64,000 nt of DNA from assembly GCA_024134725.1 (NCBI GenBank), contig CP099863.1, positions 2,413,501-2,477,500 on the forward strand. Direction: 5' to 3'. The first letter of the stretch is position 1. Every line of letters begins with the position of its first letter. Position numbers and translations under genes: made by a program. The stretch comes from Bacillus sp. 1780r2a1. Lineage in GTDB: Bacteria; Bacillota; Bacilli; Bacillales; Bacillaceae_H. Positions 23,401 through 32,400 of this stretch are shown here, in pieces. Under the pieces are notes generated by a model. It was not told where the DNA came from, did not search any database, and saw only the letters and a program-made list of their open reading frames with translations.

Positions 23401-26400
23401 CGCGGCTTGTTAAAATCGCTTCTTCATTTAACGTGAACTGATAGTTTGGTACTGTTGGAGCGTCATTTACTGGACTGACAGTAACCTGCACATTAACAAT
23501 GACGAATGCTCCGCTTGGGTCTGCCACCCGTATAGTGAACGTATCCATTCCTGTAAAGTTAAGATTCGGTGTATACGTAAACGTACTATCAGCATTAATA
23601 ACTGCAGTTCCGCTTGTTGGTGTACTTTCAATCGTAAAGGTCAACGCATCTCCATCTGGATCCGTAGCGTTAACAATATTTCCCACAGGCGTATCTTCCG
23701 CTGTCGTAATTGTAATTAGGAATGGAGCAACCGGCGCATCGTTGACGGGTGTCACTGTTACAGTGATGGTAGATACCACTGTTTCTCCTTGATTATCGCT
23801 CACTAACACCGTAAAGAAATCTGTACCGTTAAAGTTCGCGTTTGGGGTATACGTAAACGTACCATCGGCATTTACAACAGCGACTCCGTTTGCTGCTTGT
23901 ATTTGGAGTACGTATGTCAGCACACCTCCGTCTACATCCGTTCCAATGACACGGCTTGTTAAAACCGTATCTTCATTCAACGTGAACTGATAGTTTGGTA
24001 CAACTGGTGCATCATTTACTGGACTGACAGTGACCTGCACATTAACAATAGCGAATGCTCCGCTTGGGTCTGCCACTCGGATCGTAAACGTATCCGTTCC
24101 TGTAAAATTAAGGTTTGGGGTATACGTAAACGTGCCGTCGGCATTGGCTAATGCCGTGCCGTTTACCGGTGCACTTTCAACCGTAAAGGTCAGCGCATCT
24201 CCATCTGGATCCGTAGCGTTAATAACGCTTCCTACAAGCGTATCTTCAGCGGTCGTAATTGTAATCAGCGATGGCGCAATCGGCGCATCGTTGACGGGTG
24301 TCACTGTTACAGTGACAGTAGATATCGCTGTTCCTCCTTGATTATCACTGACTAACACCGTAAAGGCATCGATTCCGTTGAAGTTTACGTTTGGCGTATA
24401 GGTGAACGTACCGTCGGCATTCACAACAGCGACTCCGCTTCCTGCTTGTGTTTGGAGCGCATATGTCAGCACGTCTCCATCCACATCTGTTCCAATGACG
24501 CGGCTTGTTAAAATCGTATCTTCATTCAACATAAACTGATAGTTTGGCGCTATTGGAGCGTCGTTTACTGGACTGACAGTAACCTGCACATTAACAATGA
24601 CAAATGCTCCGCTTGGATCTGCCACCCGTACCGTAAACGCGTCTGCTCCTGTAAAGTTAAGATTGGGGGTATACGTAAACGTGCCGTCTGCATTAATAAC
24701 TGCAGTTCCGCTTATTGGTGCACTTTCGATTGTAAAGGTCAGCGCATCTCCATCTGGATCCGTGGCGTTAATGATACTTCCTACAGACATATCTTCAACC
24801 GTTGTAATTGTAATCAGCGATGGTGCAATCGGCGCATCGTTGACGGATGTTACTGTAACAGTAACGGTAGATATTGCTGTTCCTCCTTGATTATCACTGA
24901 CTAACACCGTAAACACATCGATTCCGTTGAAGTTTACGTTTGGTGTATACGTAAATGTTCCATCCAAGTTTACTGCTGCCACTCCGTTTGTTGCTTGTGT
25001 TTGTAGAGCATACGTCAACGGATCTCCATCTATATCACTTCCAATAACTACGCTGTTCAATACCGTATCTTCATTAATTTCAAAACCATAATTAGGTACA
25101 ATAGGTGAATCATTAACAGGAGTTACCGTCACCATAATAGTTGTAATGATAAATACACCAGATGGATCACTAATTCGAACAGTAAAAGAGTCCATGCCGT
25201 TATAATTTGCATTCGGCGTATACGTGAATGTTCCATCTGCGTTTACAACGGCAACTCCATTTACAGCCTGCGTTTGTAACGTATATGCCAATATGTCTCC
25301 GTCTGGGTCTGTAGCAATTACCTGCCCAGCCAAAATCGCATCTTCTGCAACAATAAAAGTTAATTCGTTTGGTCCTACAGGAGGATCATTCACTGGAGTT
25401 ATCGTAACGGTTATAATGGATGTGGCTGTTCCTCCTTGACCATCATCAACAAGCACTGTAAAGCTGTCTAAACCATTGAAATTGAGACTTGGTATATACG
25501 TGTATACCCCTGTTGATTCAACAATGGCAGTTCCATTTGCTGGCTCAATAAGAAGTGAATAAACCAAGAGATTTCCATCCACGTCGGTTGCTATTACTTC
25601 TGAAGATACAGGTGTATCTTCAAGGGTTGTAAGCTGATAGTTTGGTACAACTGGTGCATCGTTCACTGAAGTTACCGTAATAATCTGAGAAGATGCTGCA
25701 TTTCCTCCAAGATTATCTGTTACAAATACTGTGAATGAATCGTTCCCATTATAATTTTGGTCCGGCGTATACGTGTATGCACCTGTAGCAGAATTTAATA
25801 TAACTGTTCCAAAAGTTGGAGGGTTTTGTACGGTATAAAAAAGAGGATTGCCTAACGTATTTGTTGCGTTAATTTGCCCTTGAACAGGAATATCTTCTGG
25901 AGTGGTTAATTGGCTGGCAAATGCAACAGTCGTACCGTTGGTTGCTAGTACGTCAACTGTAATAGTTGAGAGACCACTGGCACCTTGAGAATCCGTAACA
26001 AGCACTGTAAACACATCATCCCCAATAAAATCCAAATTAGGCGTATACGTAAATACTCCATCAACATTCAGCACCACTATACCGTTAGCTGGAATTTGAT
26101 CTACCGTGTAAGTGAGCGAATCACCTTCAATATCTGAGGCAGGAACACTACTTATAACAGCAATATTTATAGTTGTTGTAACTGTTCGATTATTAACAAT
26201 GGGGGGATCATTTACTGGTACAATTGTAACGAAAACACTTGAAACGGCTGTTCCTCCTTGGTTGTCTGAGACTAATACTGTAAACACATCGTTTCCGTTG
26301 TAATTCGCAGCTGGGATATACGTAAATGTACCGTTTAAGTTTACAAGTGCATTCCCATTTCTAGGTGCGTTTAATAAAGTAAACGTTAAGGCATCTCCGT

Positions 26401-29400
26401 CCGGGTCTGTACCTGGAATTTGGTTAAAAAGGAAAGTATCTTCTGCAATTGTAAAGACAAGGTTAGCTGTAACAGGCGGGTCATTAATCGCTTCTACATT
26501 TACTATAACTGTGGAAACCGCTGTGCCTCCTTGACCATCGCTCACCAATACCGTAAACGTATCCGTGCCGTTAAAATTGGGGTTCGGCGTATACGTAAAC
26601 GTTCCGTCTGGATTTACTACTACTACTCCATTTCCTGCTTGCGTTTGAAGACTATATGTTAAAAAGTCTCCATCTACATCGTTTCCTACAATAACCCCAA
26701 TCAATACGTCATCTTCTTCTGTTATAAAGGTGTAATTAGGTACCGTTGGCGCATCATTCACCGGTGCTATTGTAATAGTAATCGTTGATACCGCTGTGCC
26801 TCCTTGACCATCGCTTACCAATACCGTAAACGCATCCGTCCCGTTAAAATTGAGGTTTGGTGTATACGTAAACGTACCGTCTGCATTGACTACGGAAGCT
26901 CCGTTTATCGGACCATTTTGTAAACTAAACGTTAAGGCGTCTCCATCTGCATCCGTCGCCGTTACTTGATTAGTCAACGCCGTATCTTCTGCGATTAAAA
27001 AGAAAAGATTTCCCGTCACCGGCGGATCATTGACCGGTAACACCGTGATTGTGACGGTTGATACTGCCGTACCTCCTTGACCATCGCTTACCAACACCGT
27101 AAACACATCCGTACCGTTAAAGTTTTCATTTGGCGTATACGCAAACGTCCCGTCCGCGTTAACCACTGTCACTCCATTTGCCCCTTGAGCTTGAAGACTA
27201 TACGTAAGCACATCTCCATCAAGGTCGATAGCAACAACACTTCCAATTGCCACGTTATCTTCCTGAATCGTAAACGTATAGTCAGGGACCGTTGGTGCGT
27301 CATTCACAGGTGCTATTGCAATGTTAACCGTTGATACCGCCGTGCCTCCTTGACCGTCGCTTACTAACACCGTAAACGCGTCGGTTCCGTTAAAATTCAG
27401 GTTTGGTGTATACGTAAACGTACCGTCCACGTTCACCACCACGATTCCATTGACCGGGGCATTTTGTAAGCTAAACGTTAAGGGATCTCCATCGGCATCC
27501 GTCGCTGTTACTTGATTTGTCAATACCGCATCTTCTGCGATTAAAAAGAAAAGATTTCCCGTCACTGGCGGGTCGTTCACCGCTAGTACGTTAACTGTGA
27601 CGGTTGAGACTGCCGTCCCCCCTTGACCGTCGCTTACTAACACCGTAAACGCGTCGGTTCCGTTAAAATTCAGGTTTGGCGTATACGTAAACGTTCCGTC
27701 TGCGTTCACCACGGCTACTCCGTTTGCCCCTTGAGTTTGAAGACTATACGTAAGCACATCTCCATCAGGATCAACGGCAACAACGCTTCCAGTCGCTACG
27801 CTGTCTTCTTGAATGGTAAAGGTGTAATTAGGGACCGTTGGTGCGTCATTCACCGGCGCTATTGTAATGTTAATGGTTGAAACCGCCGTGCCTCCTTGAC
27901 CATCGCTTACCAATACGGTAAACGCATCTGTTCCATTAAAATTGAGATTCGGCGTATACGTAAACGTTCCGTCTGCATTAACTACTGCTGCTCCGTTTAT
28001 CGGACCATTTTGCAAGCTAAACGTTAATGCATCTCCATCGGCATCCGTTGCCGTTACTTGGTTCGTTAATATCGTATCTTCTTCAAGTAAAAAGAAAAGA
28101 TTTCCCGTCACTGGTAGGTCGTTTACCGCTAGTACGTTAACTGTGACGGTTGAGACTGCCGTTGCTCCTTGACCGTCGCTTACCAACACCGTAAACGCGT
28201 CGGTTCCGTTAAAGTTCAGGTTTGGCGTATACGTAAACGTTCCGTCTGCGTTCACCACTGCCACTCCATTTGTGGCCTGTGTTTGGAGCGTATATGTTAA
28301 AGAATCTCCATCTACGTCGCTTCCTACAATGACTGCATTTATCTCACCGTCTTCTTGAATGGTAAAGGTATAATCAGGTACGGTTGGCGCATCGTTAACA
28401 GCTGTCACCGTAATCGTTACGGTTGAGACTGCCGTGCCTCCTTGACCGTCGCTTACCAATACCGTAAATGCATCTGTTCCGTTGAAATTGGAATTTGGCG
28501 TATACGTAAACGTTCCGTCCACGTTCACCACAGCAACTCCGTTCACAGGATTATTTTGTAAACCAAACGTTAAGAAGTCTCCATCTACGTCTGTTGCTGT
28601 TATTTGATTTGCTAGTACAGTATCCTCCCCAATTAAAAAGAAGAGATTCCCAGTCACTGGCGAATCGTTGACTGATAGTACATTAACCGTGACAGTTGAA
28701 GCTGCTGTACCTCCTTGACCATCGCTTACCAATACCGTAAACATATCCGTACCGTTAAAATTTTGGGTTGGTGTGTACGTAAATGCACCGTCTATGTTTA
28801 CCACGGCTACTCCATTTGCTGCTTGCGTTTGAAGTGTATATGTTAACGGGTCTCCATCTACATCGTTTCCAACAATAACGCCACTTATTTCATTGTCTTC
28901 TGCAATTGTAAACGTGTAGTCAGGGACCGTTGGCGCATCATTAATAGCAGTAACCGTAATCGTTACGGTTGATACCGCTGTGCCTCCTTGACCATCACTT
29001 ACCAATACGGTAAACACGTCTGTTCCGTTAAAATTGAGATTCGGCGTATACGTAAACGTTCCGTCCGCGTTCACCACCACGACTCCATTGACCGGGGCAT
29101 TTTGTAAGCTAAACGTTAATGCATCTCCATCGGCATCCGTCGCCGTTACTTGATTCGTCAATATCGTATCTTCTTCAAGTAAAAAGAACAAATTCCCCGT
29201 CACTGGCGGGTCATTGACCGGTAACACCGTAATTGTGACGGTTGAGACTGCCGTCGCTCCTTGACCGTCGCTTACCAACACGGTAAACACATCCGTGCCG
29301 TTAAAATTGAGATTCGGCGTATACGTAAACGTTCCGTCCGTATTGACTATTGCTACTCCGTTTGCCCCTTGAGTTTGAAGCGTATACGTAAGCACATCTC

Positions 29401-32400
29401 CGTCAGGATCAACAGCCACAACCCTTCCAATTGCGGCATTATCTTCCTGAATCGTAAACGTATAGTCAGGGACCGTTGGCGCGTCATTCACAGGTGATAT
29501 TGTAATGTTGACCGTTGATACTGCCGTGCCCCCTTGACCGTCGCTTACCAATACGGTAAACACGTCTGTTCCATTAAAATTGAGATTCGGCGTATACGTA
29601 AACGTTCCGTTTGCATTCACCACCACGACTCCATTGACGGGGGTATTTTGTAAGCTAAACGTTAATGCATCTCCGTCTACATCCGTCGCCGTTACTTGGT
29701 TTGTTAACACCGTATCTTCTGCCATTAAAAAGAACAGATTTCCCGTCACCGGCGGGTCGTTGACTGGTAACACCGTGATTGTGACGGTTGATACTGCCGT
29801 CCCTCCTTGACCGTCGCTTACCAATACGGTAAACACGTCCGTTCCGTTAAAATTTGGATTAGGCGTATACGTAAATGTTCCATCTGCGTTCACTACTGCC
29901 GTACCGTTTGCCCCTTGAGTTTGAAGCGTATACGTAAGCACATCTCCATCAGAATCAACAGCAACAATCCTTCCAGTTGCTGCACTGTCTTCTTGAATAG
30001 TAAACGTGTAATCAGGTACGGTTGGTGCGTCATTAACAGGTACTATGGTAATATTGACTGTTGATACCGCTGTCCCTCCTTGACCGTCGCTTACCAATAC
30101 GGTAAACACGTCTGTTCCGTTAAAATTTAAATTCGGTGTATACGTAAACGTGCCGTTTGCGTTCACCAATACGACTCCATTAACCGGGGCATTTTGCAAG
30201 CTAAACGTTAATGAGTCTCCGTCCGCATCTGTTGCCGTCACTTGATTCGTCAATACCGTATCTTCTTCAATTAAAAAGAACAAATTTCCCGTCACTGGTG
30301 GATCGTTCACGGCTAGTACGTTAACCGTGACGGTTGATAGTACTGTCGCCCCTTGAACATCGCTCACCAGTACTGAAAACGTGTCCGTCCCGTTAAAATT
30401 GGAGTTCGGTGTATACGTAAACGTGCCGTTTGCGTTCACCACTGCCACTCCATTTGAAGCCTGTGCTTGAAGCCTATACGTTAAGGAATCTCCGTCTACA
30501 TCGTTTCCAACAATGACCCCACTTAACGCGCCATCTTCCGCAATGGTAAACGTATAATTAGGTACGGTTGGCGCATCGTTAACAGCTGCCACCGTAATCG
30601 TTACGGTTGAGACTGCTGTCCCTCCTTGACCATCGCTTACCAATACGGTAAACACGTCCGTTCCATTAAAGTTTTCCTTCGGCGTATACGTAAATGTTCC
30701 GTCCACGTTTACTACGACTACTCCATTTGTTGGAGGATTTTGCAGACTAAAGGTTAAAGCATCTCCATCAGGGTCTACAGCCGTCACTCGATTAGACAAT
30801 AGGGTGTCTTCATTAATTGTAAATGAAAGATTCCCTGTTACTGGTGGGTCGTTCACTGCCAGTACGTTAATTGTAATTGTCGAAATAGCCGTGCCTCCCT
30901 GACCATCGCTCACTAATACCGTAAACACGTCTGTTCCGTTAAAATTGGGATTCGGTGTGTACGTAAACGTGCCGTTTGCGTTCACCACTGCGATTCCGTT
31001 TGAAGCCTGCGCTTGAAGCACGTAAGTTAGAGGGTTTCCATCTACGTCTGTCCCTACAACTGCACCTGTAATAGACGCGTCTTCTTGCGTGGTAAACGCA
31101 TAGTCTGGAACGGTTGGCGGATCATTAACGGCTATAATTGCTATCGTTACGATTGAAACGGCTGTACCCCCTTGACCATCACTCACTACAACACTAAATT
31201 GGTCCGTTCCATTAAAATTGAGATTTGGCGTATATGTGTATGTGCCATCTGCCCTAAGATTTACAAAGCCGTTGGTTGGCGTGTTTTGTAATGTAAATGT
31301 TAATACATCACCATCGGGATCAGTAGCAACGATCCGACCATTTAAAGGCGTGTCTTCAAGTGTTTCCAGAGAATAGTTTTGCGTACTAGGTGCATCATTC
31401 ACAGGCGTAATAATAAGGGTTACGGTTGAGGTTGCTGTGCCTCCCTGACCATCATTCACAATAACTGTAAACGTATCCGTTCCGTTAAAATTTAATCTGG
31501 GTGTATAAATAAATTGTCCGTTAGGATTAACTGAGACGCTGCCATTAGCAGGAACTGTACCAAGTTGATAAGTTAGCGGATTACCATCTACATCATTTCC
31601 TACTACTTGCCCAATTGCAGGTGTATCTTCAGGATTTGTAACAGTATAGTTTGGAACGGTTGGTGCTGTGTTAACTGCCGTTACGTTGTTTAATAAGGAT
31701 GCAGCACCTCCAGTGACTGTATTACCCGGAGTGCTTTGAAACTGATAGTTTAAAAATACTTGATTAGACAGCTGGGAGATATTTGTTAAAGGTCCTGCTA
31801 CCTGTACTCGGTAAGTGACGGTAATGGTTTGGTTAATCCCAATAGTTCCCAGAGAAATGCCGTTTTGAATATTCGCATTCGGCTGTTGGACACCGTTAAT
31901 AGTTAAACTATTAGCTATAAATCTAGTTGCATTGGATAATGCATCAGTTGCGATTACTAAACTAGCATCCGCCGTTCCCGTATTTTGGGCACGCACCGTG
32001 TAGGTAATAATATCACCTGTTCGCGCAGATGATACATTTGCTGTTTTTTCAACACTAACAATCGGGGCATTGATATCAATTTGTACACCAAGAGAATTAA
32101 TAACGTATGTTTCTCCTTGCGTAGTTCCACGTACCACGGCACTGGTTTGGTTGTTTTGGAGCCTCGATGATACATCAATATTTGTAATATCCCACCCTTG
32201 ACGAGCGCCTGAAATATTCGTTCCAACTGGATGATTGAGATTGCCAAACGTTCCCGATGTATCCAAGGTTCCAGCATCATTATTAATTTGTGAGGCAAAG
32301 AAGTTATTAATGGGATTATTTGGTCCAGATACGGCTTGAAGGGTAGCTGCTGTAGGGCCAAACTGAAGCTGATCTCCAGTTAAAATTGAATCTCCTTCAA

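Noticed and set aside
1-31660. CRISPR-like regular spacing of repeats
   Set aside because: Units are ~274 bases, in frame and protein-coding, with no short identical repeats or unique spacers and no cas genes.
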